Shown here piece after piece: positions 1 through 6,266 of a DNA stretch of 11,363 nucleotides (position 1 is the first letter of the stretch; each line of letters opens with the position of its first letter). A model generated the notes under the pieces. It did not search any database. It was not told the origin of the DNA and saw only the letters and a program-made list of their open reading frames with translations. The stretch is from Nanoarchaeota archaeon SCGC AAA011-G17 (lineage in GTDB: Archaea > Nanobdellota > Nanobdellia > SCGC-AAA011-G17), in contig AQRL01000011.1 in the NCBI GenBank assembly GCA_000402515.1, forward strand, positions 1-11,363. Direction: 5' to 3'. A program made the translations under genes and the position numbers.

Positions 1-6
1 ATGCCA

Positions 7-16
7 GGTATATACC
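7..16. repeat. 10-bp perfect palindrome
   Basis: GGTATATACC is perfectly self-complementary and lies about 25 bases upstream of the TATA box of the small ORF at 92. It could be a regulator site or part of a promoter for a gene left of the window. In such AT-rich DNA a palindrome of this size can also arise by chance. Confidence 0.25.
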
Positions 17-41
17 AAATATATAATATATAGAGTAAGTA

Positions 42-52
42 TATATATTTAA
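42..52 (+). promoter_or_regulatory. TATA box for the 42-aa ORF
   Basis: TATATATTTAA is a good archaeal TATA element. Transcription would begin near position 73, leaving a leader of about 19 nt that contains the Shine-Dalgarno site at 79-86. This gene is therefore led, unlike many others in the window. Confidence 0.5.
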
Positions 53-78
53 GGATTGTTATAATAAAATATAAAATA

Positions 79-86
79 GGGGGTGA
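79..86 (+). promoter_or_regulatory. Strong Shine-Dalgarno site
   Basis: GGGGGTGA lies 5 nt before the ATG at 92 and is close to the archaeal consensus GGAGGTGA. It is the main evidence that the short ORF is translated. Confidence 0.6.
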
Positions 87-91
87 AGGAA

Positions 92-220
92 ATGAGATCT
101 CAAAACAAGCTGGACAAATTCGATGAGGAGGAATTCACAGAAGAAGAGATTCAAGAAAAATTAGATAATAATGAGGTAGACTCAGTAGAAGCCGGGTTTA
201 TGATTGGTTATTATTCATGA
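92..220 (+). CDS. Small acidic protein, 42 aa, unknown function
   Basis: This is a 42-residue ORF with ATG start and TGA stop, preceded by a strong Shine-Dalgarno site and a TATA box. The protein is highly acidic (runs DEEEF, TEEEIQEK) and ends in a hydrophobic EAGFMIGYYS segment. The first half could be helical. There is no signal peptide, membrane segment or cysteine. The last 10 nt overlap the 3' end of the TatD gene on the opposite strand, so the genes converge. From memory, short acidic proteins with a terminal ExxFMxGY-like motif recur in DPANN archaea, but I cannot verify this here. I do not know its role. Confidence rests on the ribosome binding site, promoter and non-random composition. 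Confidence 0.65.
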   Translation: MRSQNKLDKFDEEEFTEEEIQEKLDNNEVDSVEAGFMIGYYS

Positions 221-891
221 AGAATAAGATTATAATTTGCAAATATTGTACTTTTTGTTTTTTCTAAATTAATTTCTTTTATTTCAGAAATCTTTTTTAA
301 GGCCTCTTTTACATCTTCAGGCTTACTTTTCCTTTTTTTAAAAATTACATAAGGGCTGTCACTTTCAGTTAAAATTCTGCTAACATCAACTTTTCTAGCC
401 AACTCCTGAACCCATTTCCTTTCTACAACACTGACAGGAATAGAATAATAATATTTTTTATTGATTAAATTTAAATCGCCGGAGAAACAATGCATAATAA
501 CATTTAAATCAAATCTTTTTAAGACATCCAAAACCTCTTTTTCAGCTCCCCTGGAATGGACAATAACTGGTTTTTTAATTTCTTCAGCTAGTTCAAGCAT
601 TTTGTTAAAAATATCTATCTGCCTTTTATCCTTATTAAATTTAAAATCCAGTCCAATCTCGCCGATTGCAATTATATCATTTCTATGTAGTTTAATAAAA
701 TCAATATTCTCGTCTATCCCATCTTCATTTAATTTAATCCCCTCTAAAGGATATAATCCCATTGCACATCGAATATTTTTATTTTTTAGTTCTAAACATC
801 TTTTGTTGCTCTCTAAATCCAGCCCATTATTTACTACTAAAATATTTTTAGAAACATTATTACAATCATGGGCATGAACATCTACAAACAT
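211..891 (-). CDS. tatD: TatD-family metal-dependent hydrolase (DNase)
   Basis: A 226-aa amidohydrolase-fold protein of the TatD family, which are cytoplasmic metal-dependent deoxyribonucleases or phosphoesterases. The ligand set is complete: VDVHAH near the N-terminus (H6, H8), GEIGLDF (E78), VHSRG (H112), MHCFSG (H134) and TESDSP (D178). At 226 aa it is slightly shorter than the usual 250-265. The family GxHP motif reads GLYP (residues 45-48), a His-to-Tyr change outside the core ligands. It is the last gene of the eIF5A operon: the start follows the stop of the M50 protease gene after one base (TAAAATG), suggesting translational coupling. Its 3' end overlaps the converging small ORF by 10 nt. 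The family is certain; the actual substrate (DNA ends or another phosphoester) is not. Confidence 0.93.
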   Translation of the reverse strand: MFVDVHAHDCNNVSKNILVVNNGLDLESNKRCLELKNKNIRCAMGLYPLEGIKLNEDGIDENIDFIKLHRNDIIAIGEIGLDFKFNKDKRQIDIFNKMLELAEEIKKPVIVHSRGAEKEVLDVLKRFDLNVIMHCFSGDLNLINKKYYYSIPVSVVERKWVQELARKVDVSRILTESDSPYVIFKKRKSKPEDVKEALKKISEIKEINLEKTKSTIFANYNLILHE

Positions 892-892
892 T

Positions 893-2104
893 TTATCCGA
901 ACAAAGAGATTATCGGTGTAAAGAGAGGAGAAAATAAATTATATATCCAGGGTAAAATACTTATAGCAATTAGAGCCAGGCAAAAGAAGCTGACTATCAG
1001 CCATAATCTCTTGGCTTTAGCTTCATCATTCTTGAATAATATCATAGACATTAAGAAAAACATTCTTCCGCCGTCAACAGGTCCTAAAGGCAATAGATTA
1101 AATAATCCAACACCAATATTAGCAAGTATAATCCAGCTGATCAAAACACCAAACCATGATATTATTTGTGGCCAATACCATAACCCTTCTTTGAAAACCT
1201 TTTTTTCAGGGCTGACAGAAACACCCAAATATCCATTATCCCTGTCAGGGCTGCTTACAGTAACAAGGCTATATTCCTTTTTATCAGTCTCCATTTTTAT
1301 TTTTTCTCCGGGTTTTATCTCTTTCATAGAAAGAATAAAATCATCAACAGTTTTAATCTCATAATCATTGATTTTCACTATCTTCTCCCCAATCCCAATG
1401 TCAGCATTAAAGGCAGGGAGCCCTTTTTCTAATTGGACAACAACAACGCCGTCATTATAAGAACTAATTCCCACTAAAGGAGTAATTAAAACTAATGAAA
1501 TAAGAATAAAAATGCCTGCGGTAATAAAATTGCTCCAAGAACCAGCGGCTAAAACAGCCAGTTGTGTTTTTTTACTTTTTTTATTCAATTGTTCTTCATC
1601 AGGCTCAACAAAAGCAGCAGGAACAATAGGAAGTAAAATAGAGAATACTGCAAAGCCAGAGCTCTTAAGCTTTATATTATGTAATCTTGCAACAAGGCCG
1701 TGGCTGAACTCATGAACTCCTGCCAGAATAAAGATTGCAATAATCCAGTGAACAAAACTTATGGTTGGAATGCCCACAGCAGGTTTAACACCGGGGAATA
1801 ATGGAGCAACAGGGGGTGGTCCTCCAATGAATAAGAAACTATATGTTCCTTTTATCAAAAAATAAAATATAAGCGCCATCCCAAAAAAGCCAAAATAAAT
1901 TCCAGCAATACTAATGAAATTAATAAATCTAGGATACTTCTTGGAAATTCTGTCCATTAAATTTAAGCCGATTTTAGTTCTGTATAAAACAAGATAAAGT
2001 ACAGGAAAAATAATTTTTTGTAGGTCAACATTTTTTTTATTTAACAAGAAAAAGATTAAAAGCATCACCCCTAATATTGCTAAAAGCAATAAATCAATGT
2101 TCAT
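893..2104 (-). CDS. M50 site-2-type intramembrane zinc protease with PDZ domain
   Basis: A 403-aa polytopic membrane protein of the site-2 protease family (peptidase M50), which cuts transmembrane segments of regulators or remnant signal peptides within the membrane. It shows an N-terminal membrane segment (about 4-22), helices around 62-85, the zinc motif HEFSH (131-135) at the end of a helix, a membrane segment at 182-212, an extracytoplasmic PDZ-like domain (about 216-287), the second catalytic motif LLPLGPVDGGRM (338-348, D344 as third zinc ligand) and C-terminal helices up to 395. All catalytic residues are present. The ATG overlaps the rpl40e stop as ATGA, and the stop lies 1 nt before tatD. 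Being co-transcribed with translation genes suggests a housekeeping role in membrane-protein turnover, but no substrate is visible nearby. Confidence 0.93.
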   Translation of the reverse strand: MNIDLLLLAILGVMLLIFFLLNKKNVDLQKIIFPVLYLVLYRTKIGLNLMDRISKKYPRFINFISIAGIYFGFFGMALIFYFLIKGTYSFLFIGGPPPVAPLFPGVKPAVGIPTISFVHWIIAIFILAGVHEFSHGLVARLHNIKLKSSGFAVFSILLPIVPAAFVEPDEEQLNKKSKKTQLAVLAAGSWSNFITAGIFILISLVLITPLVGISSYNDGVVVVQLEKGLPAFNADIGIGEKIVKINDYEIKTVDDFILSMKEIKPGEKIKMETDKKEYSLVTVSSPDRDNGYLGVSVSPEKKVFKEGLWYWPQIISWFGVLISWIILANIGVGLFNLLPLGPVDGGRMFFLMSMILFKNDEAKAKRLWLIVSFFCLALIAISILPWIYNLFSPLFTPIISLFG

Positions 2105-2265
2105 TTTTTACTTTTTATTACCCTGAAACTTTTTCCTCCGCATTTTCTACAGGAGATCTTTTTTTGCAAAACCTTAACAACATCAGCTTTTCTTTTGGTT
2201 TTACATTTCTTACAAACAAAGGTTCTGTGAAACATTCTTGCAACAGCCTCATGAAATTTAACCAC
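2101..2265 (-). CDS. rpl40e: Ribosomal protein L40e (eL40)
   Basis: A 54-aa protein of the large ribosomal subunit, archaeal type without the ubiquitin fusion of eukaryotes. It begins MVKFHEAVARMFHRT, matching the archaeal L40e opening (xRFxEAxARxFxRxxC), and has a four-cysteine zinc ribbon: C18-x2-C21 and C39-x2-C42 separated by a basic stretch, with a lysine-rich end. The start is GTG at 2265. It is supported by GGAGGT 5 nt upstream, by family alignment, and by an in-frame stop just upstream; no ATG fits. The gene overlaps the end of the eIF5A gene by 8 nt, and its TGA overlaps the M50 ATG. Its short length makes it easy to miss. Confidence 0.88.
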   Translation of the reverse strand: MVKFHEAVARMFHRTFVCKKCKTKRKADVVKVLQKKISCRKCGGKSFRVIKSKK

Positions 2266-2656
2266 CTTTTACCTCCATTAACACCTTATCATCTAGAATT
2301 ATCCAGTATAAAACATTATCCCCTTCATGAACCTTTCCAACTAATTCTTCAGGTATCTTTAAGTCAAATGTCTCATAAGTCTCAGCATCCATCACATTAG
2401 CAACACTCTCATGAACACTTAGAACCTGGGCAGATTTCTTGTCTATGATTGGGCTGTCAACCTTTTCATGGCCGGGCATTACTTCTATATGTTTGGTTCC
2501 ATCAGTCAGGCTTATTCCTTCAATTCTGAACTTAGCATGCCCATGTTTGCCCGGTTTTGAAAAATCAAGCTTTGTTATTTTGCAGGCTATACCATTCATA
2601 ATCATATACCTTCCAACCTTTATAGACTTAATCTCAACTTGGATAGTTCCTGCCAT
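2258..2656 (-). CDS. eif5A: Translation initiation factor 5A (aIF5A)
   Basis: A 132-aa archaeal eIF5A, which binds the ribosomal E site, relieves stalling at proline-rich and other difficult sequences and aids termination. The N-terminal SH3-like domain contains the hypusination loop SKPGKHGHAK, with Lys37 expected to be modified by deoxyhypusine synthase (not in this window). The C-terminal half (about 70-132) is the OB-fold domain. Length and both domains are normal. It is the first gene of an operon with rpl40e, the M50 protease and tatD. A TATA box (TTTATAAA, 2680-2687) centred about 27 nt before the ATG, with no Shine-Dalgarno site, suggests a leaderless or nearly leaderless mRNA. Confidence 0.96.
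   Translation of the reverse strand: MAGTIQVEIKSIKVGRYMIMNGIACKITKLDFSKPGKHGHAKFRIEGISLTDGTKHIEVMPGHEKVDSPIIDKKSAQVLSVHESVANVMDAETYETFDLKIPEELVGKVHEGDNVLYWIILDDKVLMEVKGG
2271..2276 (-). promoter_or_regulatory. Shine-Dalgarno site deciding the rpl40e GTG start
   Basis: GGAGGT on the minus strand lies within the last codons of eIF5A, 5 nt before the GTG at 2265. It supports a GTG start for L40e. Confidence 0.6.
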
Positions 2657-2679
2657 AAGCCAAAAATCAGAGTGTTATA

Positions 2680-2687
2680 TTTATAAA
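2680..2687 (-). promoter_or_regulatory. TATA box of the eIF5A operon
   Basis: TTTATAAA is centred about 27 nt before the eIF5A start codon, so transcription would begin at or just before the ATG. It lies in the short gap after the stop of the upstream orphan gene, giving the operon its own promoter. Confidence 0.55.
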
Positions 2688-2692
2688 AGTTT

Positions 2693-2962
2693 CTAAAATT
2701 TATACAAACTATCCATTATCTTTTTAACATCCTCTTTGTTTTCTCTTTTCTTTCCGATTGCCTCTTGTAAAGCCTTCTCTAAAAATTTAATTCTCAGGCT
2801 TAAATCCAGCACCTGTTGAGATAAACCAGCAACAGCAACCCACATCTGGGCATTTTTCTTGTCATTAGAATTTAAAATGGCTTTCTTATTTTTTAATGTC
2901 TCTTTTAATTGTGCCTCTAAATGCTTTCTTGTGCTGTTATCCAAATTATCTTTCCAGTTCAT
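2693..2962 (-). CDS. Hypothetical coiled-coil protein, 89 aa
   Basis: I do not recognise this protein. With the ATG at 2962 it has 89 residues, starting MNWKDNLDN. It is almost entirely predicted helix, rich in Lys, Glu, Leu and Gln, with heptad-like stretches (about 10-30 and 45-80) that suggest a coiled coil, and it has no cysteine, signal peptide or membrane segment. A TTG at 2974 would add four residues, but it lies only 13 nt from the TATA box, whereas the ATG is 25-26 nt away as expected for a leaderless transcript. The gene diverges from FKBP and precedes the eIF5A operon on the same strand, which has its own TATA box. A small housekeeping or oligomerisation role is possible, but that is a guess. 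Confidence 0.75.
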   Translation of the reverse strand: MNWKDNLDNSTRKHLEAQLKETLKNKKAILNSNDKKNAQMWVAVAGLSQQVLDLSLRIKFLEKALQEAIGKKRENKEDVKKIMDSLYKF

Positions 2963-2984
2963 TAAGCCACTCAATCACAAAAAC

Positions 2985-2990
2985 TTTAAA
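2985..2990. promoter_or_regulatory. Shared symmetric TATA element for two divergent leaderless genes
   Basis: TTTAAA, self-complementary, is centred at 2987.5. The FKBP start codon (3014, plus strand) is 26.5 nt to the right and the orphan ATG (2962, minus strand) is 25.5 nt to the left. No other TATA-like element lies at the right distance in this 51-bp gap, so one box appears to direct both transcripts. Confidence 0.55.
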
Positions 2991-3013
2991 AAGCTTCTCA
3001 ATCTAAAAACATT

Positions 3014-3652
3014 ATGATTAAAAAGAATGATTTTGTTGAAATAGACTACACCGGGAAAATAAAAGAAACAAATCAGATATTTGATACTACCTCTAAAGAA
3101 ATTGCTCAGAAAGAAAAAATTTACAATCCCAATATAAAATATGGTCCAACAATAATTTGTATTGGCCAGTCGCAGATAATTCCTGGCTTGGATGAACAAT
3201 TAGAGAGCAAAGAGCTGAACAAAGAATATGATATTGAAATACCGCCGGAAAAGGCGTTTGGTAAAAAAAATCCTAAATTACTGAGAATATTATCATCTTC
3301 TTCATTTAGAAAGCAAAAAATAAATCCATACCCCAGTTTGCAGGTAAACATAGATGGATTTGTAGGGACAGTAAGGACAGTAACAAGCGGTAGAATAATT
3401 GTAGATTTTAATCATCCCCTTGCAGGTAAAAACATAATCTATACAATAAAAATAACTAAGTTAGTTACTGACAAAAAAAGTCAGATAGAATCACTAATCT
3501 CATTTATACTAAAAGACCCAAAAGTAGAAATAAAAGAAGATACAGCCCAAATAACAGCTAAATCTCTGCCTAATGAAAAGCTTAAAGAAGAAATAGTCAG
3601 GAAAATAGAAGAACTAACTAAGTTAAAAAACGTAACTATTGTAAAAGAATAA
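3014..3652 (+). CDS. FKBP-type (SlyD-like) peptidyl-prolyl cis-trans isomerase
   Basis: A 212-aa prolyl isomerase and chaperone of the archaeal long FKBP type. It opens with VEIDYTGKIKETNQIFDTT and has the typical block YNPNIKYGP...GQSQIIPGLDEQLE (about 37-64). An insert-in-flap chaperone domain follows (about 83-128: EKAFGKKNP, FRKQKINPYP, VNIDG). The FKBP fold closes with VDFNHPLAGKNIIYTIKITKL (about 130-150). A C-terminal extension of about 60 residues (to KNVTIVKE) matches the longer archaeal FKBPs such as those of methanogens. It lacks the His-rich metal-binding tail of bacterial SlyD. It acts in the cytosol on newly made proteins. The start is fixed by the TATA element 26 nt upstream and a leaderless ATG. 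It stands just before ftsZ but that gene has its own promoter. Confidence 0.93.
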   Translation: MIKKNDFVEIDYTGKIKETNQIFDTTSKEIAQKEKIYNPNIKYGPTIICIGQSQIIPGLDEQLESKELNKEYDIEIPPEKAFGKKNPKLLRILSSSSFRKQKINPYPSLQVNIDGFVGTVRTVTSGRIIVDFNHPLAGKNIIYTIKITKLVTDKKSQIESLISFILKDPKVEIKEDTAQITAKSLPNEKLKEEIVRKIEELTKLKNVTIVKE

Positions 3653-3663
3653 TATTTAAATAT
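3652..3663 (+). promoter_or_regulatory. TATA box of ftsZ
   Basis: ATATTTAAATAT, a perfect palindrome, begins in the last base of the FKBP stop codon. Transcription would start near 3683, leaving a leader of about 22 nt with the Shine-Dalgarno site GGGGGT at 3691-3696. Confidence 0.5.
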
Positions 3664-3690
3664 CAGAAAGATTTTCTAATTATATCTTAA

Positions 3691-3696
3691 GGGGGT
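3691..3696 (+). promoter_or_regulatory. Shine-Dalgarno site of ftsZ
   Basis: GGGGGT lies 9 nt before the ATG at 3706, in the predicted leader. ftsZ is thus read from a led mRNA whereas several neighbours look leaderless. Confidence 0.5.
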
Positions 3697-3705
3697 TAAA
3701 ACATA

Positions 3706-4836
3706 ATGGATTCATTTATTCGCAATGCTTCTGCAAGGTCTTATGATAGCAATGGTCCAAGATTTATAGAAGGAAAAAGCAAAACAAGCGAAATTGATAA
3801 GGAATTGGAAGAGCTTCTTTCAAAGCAGAAAGCAAAAATAAAGGTTATTGGTGTTGGCGGTGGCGGTGGAAACACAATAGACAGAATTTCTGAAGTTGGA
3901 ATTTCAGGGGTAGAAATCATTGCCATAAACACAGATGCTCAAGATCTTCTTTATACAAATGCAGATGTAAAAATTCTTATTGGTAGAGAGCTGACAAAGG
4001 GGCTTGGTGCAGGCTCAATACCAAAGATAGGTGAAGATGCTGCACACGAAAATGAACAGGATATAAAAAAAGCAATCCAGGATTCAGATATGGTATTCAT
4101 TACCTGCGGAATGGGTGGTGGAACAGGTACAGGAGCAGCACCAGTAGTTGCAGAAATCACAAAAAAAGCAGGGATTTTAACCGTGGGTGTTGTAACAATG
4201 CCCTTTGCTATAGAAGGCCAGAGAAGGTATGAAAATGCAGTTGTTGGCCTTGAAAGATTACAAAAGTTTGTTGATACATTAATAGTCATTCCAAATGATA
4301 AATTACTAGAATTAGCGCCAGACTTGCCATTGCACACAGCATTTAAGGTTGCTGATGAAATACTGACAAATTCTGTTAAAGGTATTGCAGAGTTAGTAAC
4401 AAAAGCAGGCTTGGTAAACCTTGATTTCGCAGATATTAAGGCAATTATGTCAGATGGGGGAGTAGCGATGATTGGAGTAGGAGAATCTGACACTGAAAAC
4501 AGGGCAATAGAGGCAGTAGAGAAGGCAATACAAAACCCATTATTGGATGTAGACATATCAGGTGCCTCAGGTGCACTAATCAACGTTTCTGGTGGTCCGG
4601 ATTTGGTACTGGATGAAGCAAAAAGAGTAATAGAAACAGTATCAGAAAGATTAGATGAAGATGCCAGAGTAATATGGGGTGCGCAAATCTCAGAAGATCT
4701 AAGAAACACCGTAAGGGTAATGCTCATAGTCACAGGAGTAACCTCTCCTCAAATATTCGGCAGAAAAAAGGGAGTTGCCCAGCAGGAAAAAAAGAAAGAG
4801 TTTGAAAGCGAACTAGGCATAGAATTCGTGGATTAA
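3706..4836 (+). CDS. ftsZ: Cell division GTPase FtsZ
   Basis: A 376-aa tubulin-family GTPase that polymerises at mid-cell to form the division ring. It has the nucleotide-binding GVGGGGGNTIDR (49-60), the tubulin signature GGGTGTGAAP (138-146 region), the T7 synergy loop NLDFADIKAIMSDGG (238-252) carrying the catalytic Asp residues, and the C-terminal GTPase-activating domain up to about 350. An N-terminal extension of about 40 residues precedes the GTPase core. After a short KE-rich linker the protein ends ELGIEFVD, which resembles the conserved archaeal FtsZ tail that binds the membrane anchor SepF. Length and motifs are complete. Gene order ftsZ, (protease), secE, spt5, rpl11 is a classical archaeal arrangement. 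Confidence 0.97.
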   Translation: MDSFIRNASARSYDSNGPRFIEGKSKTSEIDKELEELLSKQKAKIKVIGVGGGGGNTIDRISEVGISGVEIIAINTDAQDLLYTNADVKILIGRELTKGLGAGSIPKIGEDAAHENEQDIKKAIQDSDMVFITCGMGGGTGTGAAPVVAEITKKAGILTVGVVTMPFAIEGQRRYENAVVGLERLQKFVDTLIVIPNDKLLELAPDLPLHTAFKVADEILTNSVKGIAELVTKAGLVNLDFADIKAIMSDGGVAMIGVGESDTENRAIEAVEKAIQNPLLDVDISGASGALINVSGGPDLVLDEAKRVIETVSERLDEDARVIWGAQISEDLRNTVRVMLIVTGVTSPQIFGRKKGVAQQEKKKEFESELGIEFVD

Positions 4837-4847
4837 ATAGGAAGTTA

Positions 4848-4856
4848 TTTATATTA
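4848..4856 (+). promoter_or_regulatory. TATA box of the zinc protease gene
   Basis: TTTATATTA is centred about 24 nt before the ATG at 4875. The start codon would be at or near the first transcribed base, and there is no Shine-Dalgarno site. Confidence 0.4.
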
Positions 4857-4874
4857 TTATTACTCCTAATATAT

Positions 4875-5549
4875 ATGGAAGAATTTCTTGGTCAGGTTGA
4901 TATAATTAGAAAAAAATTAGAAAAAAATAGAATCAAATTCTGGGAGGACAACAGAAAAAATTTCAAAAGAAATGTGAAGAATATTATTGATAACTATTCC
5001 TTCCAGCAGAACTGGAAAATCTACGTAGTTGCCTCTAACTTCTTATTTGATAGAAAAATATTCCCCTTTGATTATGATTCATGGAGCTCGACAAATCTTA
5101 TAGCTGCAACAAAAAAACAGGGATTTGAAGTTATGATTTTCCTGAATAAAGCCAGGCTGGAATTTCTCTCTGTTCCTGCATTAATCCCGATTATAGAGCA
5201 CGAATTAGTCCACGTAAAGCAGGCAATAGAAAGCCCGAAAAAGTACCTGAAGTCAATAATAAATGATTCACTTTCGAAAAAAATAGAAATCGAGGCAGAA
5301 AAAGAGGTAAAAAATATAGATGATGAATTCAGAAAGCAGTGGGTCCTGGAAAGCATTCTTTACTGTTATGATATGAGTGGTTGGAGTTTTGCCAAAAGAA
5401 TGGCTAATTTCTTCCATAAAGAGATGGAAAATATGTACGGTGGTGGTTATGACAAAGGTATGAATGATAAAGAATTCAAGATATTTACAAAAGCCATGAG
5501 AAAAAAGGATATTAAACTCTTCATAGACTTCTTTAAGATAAGACCATAA
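4875..5549 (+). CDS. Putative HExxH zinc metalloprotease (orphan)
   Basis: A 224-aa protein that I can place only by its motif. HELVHVKQ (H109, E110, H113) is a zincin active site preceded by a hydrophobic stretch (97-108). About 25 residues later comes IEIEAEKEV (137-145), whose glutamates (E138, E140 or E142) could give the third zinc ligand as in gluzincin-like families. The first 60 residues are charged and probably helical; no signal peptide or clear membrane segment is seen, so a cytoplasmic enzyme is expected. The C-terminal third has a Gly-rich turn (MYGGGYDKGM) and a basic end. It sits between ftsZ and secE with its own TATA box, inside an otherwise conserved archaeal block. Peptidase activity is inferred from the motif only; the substrate is unknown. 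Confidence 0.82.
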   Translation: MEEFLGQVDIIRKKLEKNRIKFWEDNRKNFKRNVKNIIDNYSFQQNWKIYVVASNFLFDRKIFPFDYDSWSSTNLIAATKKQGFEVMIFLNKARLEFLSVPALIPIIEHELVHVKQAIESPKKYLKSIINDSLSKKIEIEAEKEVKNIDDEFRKQWVLESILYCYDMSGWSFAKRMANFFHKEMENMYGGGYDKGMNDKEFKIFTKAMRKKDIKLFIDFFKIRP

Positions 5550-5554
5550 AAACA

Positions 5555-5562
5555 TTTATAAA
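5555..5562 (+). promoter_or_regulatory. TATA box of the secE-spt5-rpl11 operon
   Basis: TTTATAAA starts 6 nt after the protease stop codon and is centred about 29 nt before the secE ATG. This gives a leaderless or very short-leader transcript for the three-gene operon. Confidence 0.55.
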
Positions 5563-5586
5563 CCCTTTTTCTTCTAACTTTTTTAA
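5563..5586 (+). terminator. Pyrimidine/T-rich tract, possible terminator for upstream transcripts
   Basis: The tract contains runs of five and six T on the coding strand, between the secE TATA box and its predicted start site. Archaeal termination uses such T-tracts, so it may end transcripts from the protease gene just before the next operon begins. Confidence 0.3.
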
Positions 5587-5587
5587 A

Positions 5588-5785
5588 ATGTCCGACTTAA
5601 TGTTTCGTTTAAAAACATTCGTATCTGAGTGTATTCGTGTTTTTAAGATAACAAAGAAGCCATCAGGCAAGGAATTCAAGGCAATAGTCAAAATATCCGC
5701 AATAGGTATTGCAATAATAGGGATTATTGGCTTTTTGATATTCACCTTATGGAAACTTGTATGGAACGCAGCAGGTAAAATATAA
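5588..5785 (+). CDS. secE: Protein translocase subunit SecE (Sec61 gamma)
   Basis: A 65-aa subunit of the SecYE translocon in the cytoplasmic membrane. It has the archaeal/eukaryotic layout: an amphipathic N-terminal helix with the conserved ECIRVFKITKKPSGKEF segment (14-30), then a single membrane helix (about 35-57, IVKISAIGIAIIGIIGFLIF). Its length is normal for the family. It is the first gene of an operon with spt5, whose ATG follows the secE stop after one base. Such close linkage of secE and spt5 (bacterial secE-nusG) is widely conserved. Confidence 0.93.
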   Translation: MSDLMFRLKTFVSECIRVFKITKKPSGKEFKAIVKISAIGIAIIGIIGFLIFTLWKLVWNAAGKI

Positions 5786-5786
5786 A

Positions 5787-6266
5787 ATGGAAAATAAAAT
5801 ATTTGCACTAAGAACAACAGCAAATCGTGAAGACCAGGTAATGGATTTTATTACATCAAATGCTCAAAGAAAACATCTGGAAGTTTATGCAATTATTCAT
5901 CCTCATGGAATGCGCGGTTATATCTTCATAGAAGCAAAAAATAAAGAAGCTATTGAAGAGGCTTTCCATGGCGTGCCTTATGCAAAAGGAATTCTTCCAA
6001 GTCCGATTGAATACAAGGAGATAGAAGCTACATTAGAACAATTAAAAGTTCAGATGAATATTGAAAAGAATGATATTGTTGAAATAATCTCAGGACCATT
6101 CAAAAGAGAAAAAGCAAAAGTAACACGAGTAGATGAGCAGAAGGAAGAGGTTATTGTTGAGTTGCTGGAAGCAGCTGTTCCAATCCCAATAACTGTAAAA
6201 TTGGATTCAGTTAAGGTTATAAGAAGAGACAAAGAAGAAGAGTCAGAAGAAAAAGAAAATGAGTAA
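5787..6266 (+). CDS. spt5: Transcription elongation factor Spt5
   Basis: A 159-aa archaeal Spt5, the NusG homologue, which closes the RNA polymerase clamp and raises processivity, normally with Spt4 as partner. The NGN domain covers residues 1-83 (IFALRTTANREDQV at the start, GYIFIEA in the core) and the KOW domain about 90-150 (NDIVEIISGPFKREKAKV). The last dozen residues form an acidic tail. I place the start at the ATG at 5787, 1 nt after the secE stop (TAAAATG), because the family begins right at KIFALRTT. An upstream TTG would add ten unrelated residues overlapping secE. The end overlaps the rpl11 start by 8 nt (ATGAGTAA), so translation is probably coupled. Confidence 0.95.
   Translation: MENKIFALRTTANREDQVMDFITSNAQRKHLEVYAIIHPHGMRGYIFIEAKNKEAIEEAFHGVPYAKGILPSPIEYKEIEATLEQLKVQMNIEKNDIVEIISGPFKREKAKVTRVDEQKEEVIVELLEAAVPIPITVKLDSVKVIRRDKEEESEEKENE

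Noticed and set aside
1-33. Ten-codon ATG-to-TAG frame at the window start
   Set aside because: It is AT-repeat sequence with no ribosome site and can be explained by chance; any gene left of the window cannot be judged.
461-877. 138-codon plus-strand frame inside tatD
   Set aside because: The translation is a low-complexity Ser/Ile/Leu-rich antisense reading of a well-conserved TatD gene.
2963-2974. TTG start extending the 89-aa orphan by four residues
   Set aside because: It lies only 13 nt from the shared TATA box, too close for a transcript start, while ATG at 2962 has the expected spacing.
2975-3199. 74-codon minus-strand frame over the start of FKBP, with hydrophobic, membrane-like composition
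   Set aside because: It is antisense to the conserved FKBP start, and its composition follows from the Lys/Ile/Asn-rich sense strand.
3951-4733. 260-codon open frame on the minus strand opposite ftsZ
   Set aside because: It is a shadow of ftsZ: Ser/Thr/Ala-rich, no recognisable motif, no promoter or ribosome site, while the plus strand encodes a complete FtsZ.
5757-5786. TTG start extending Spt5 by ten residues into secE
   Set aside because: The extra residues do not fit the family, and an ATG follows the secE stop directly.
5533-5823. 96-codon minus-strand frame across secE
   Set aside because: It is the antisense of secE and of the intergenic promoter, with no independent start signals.
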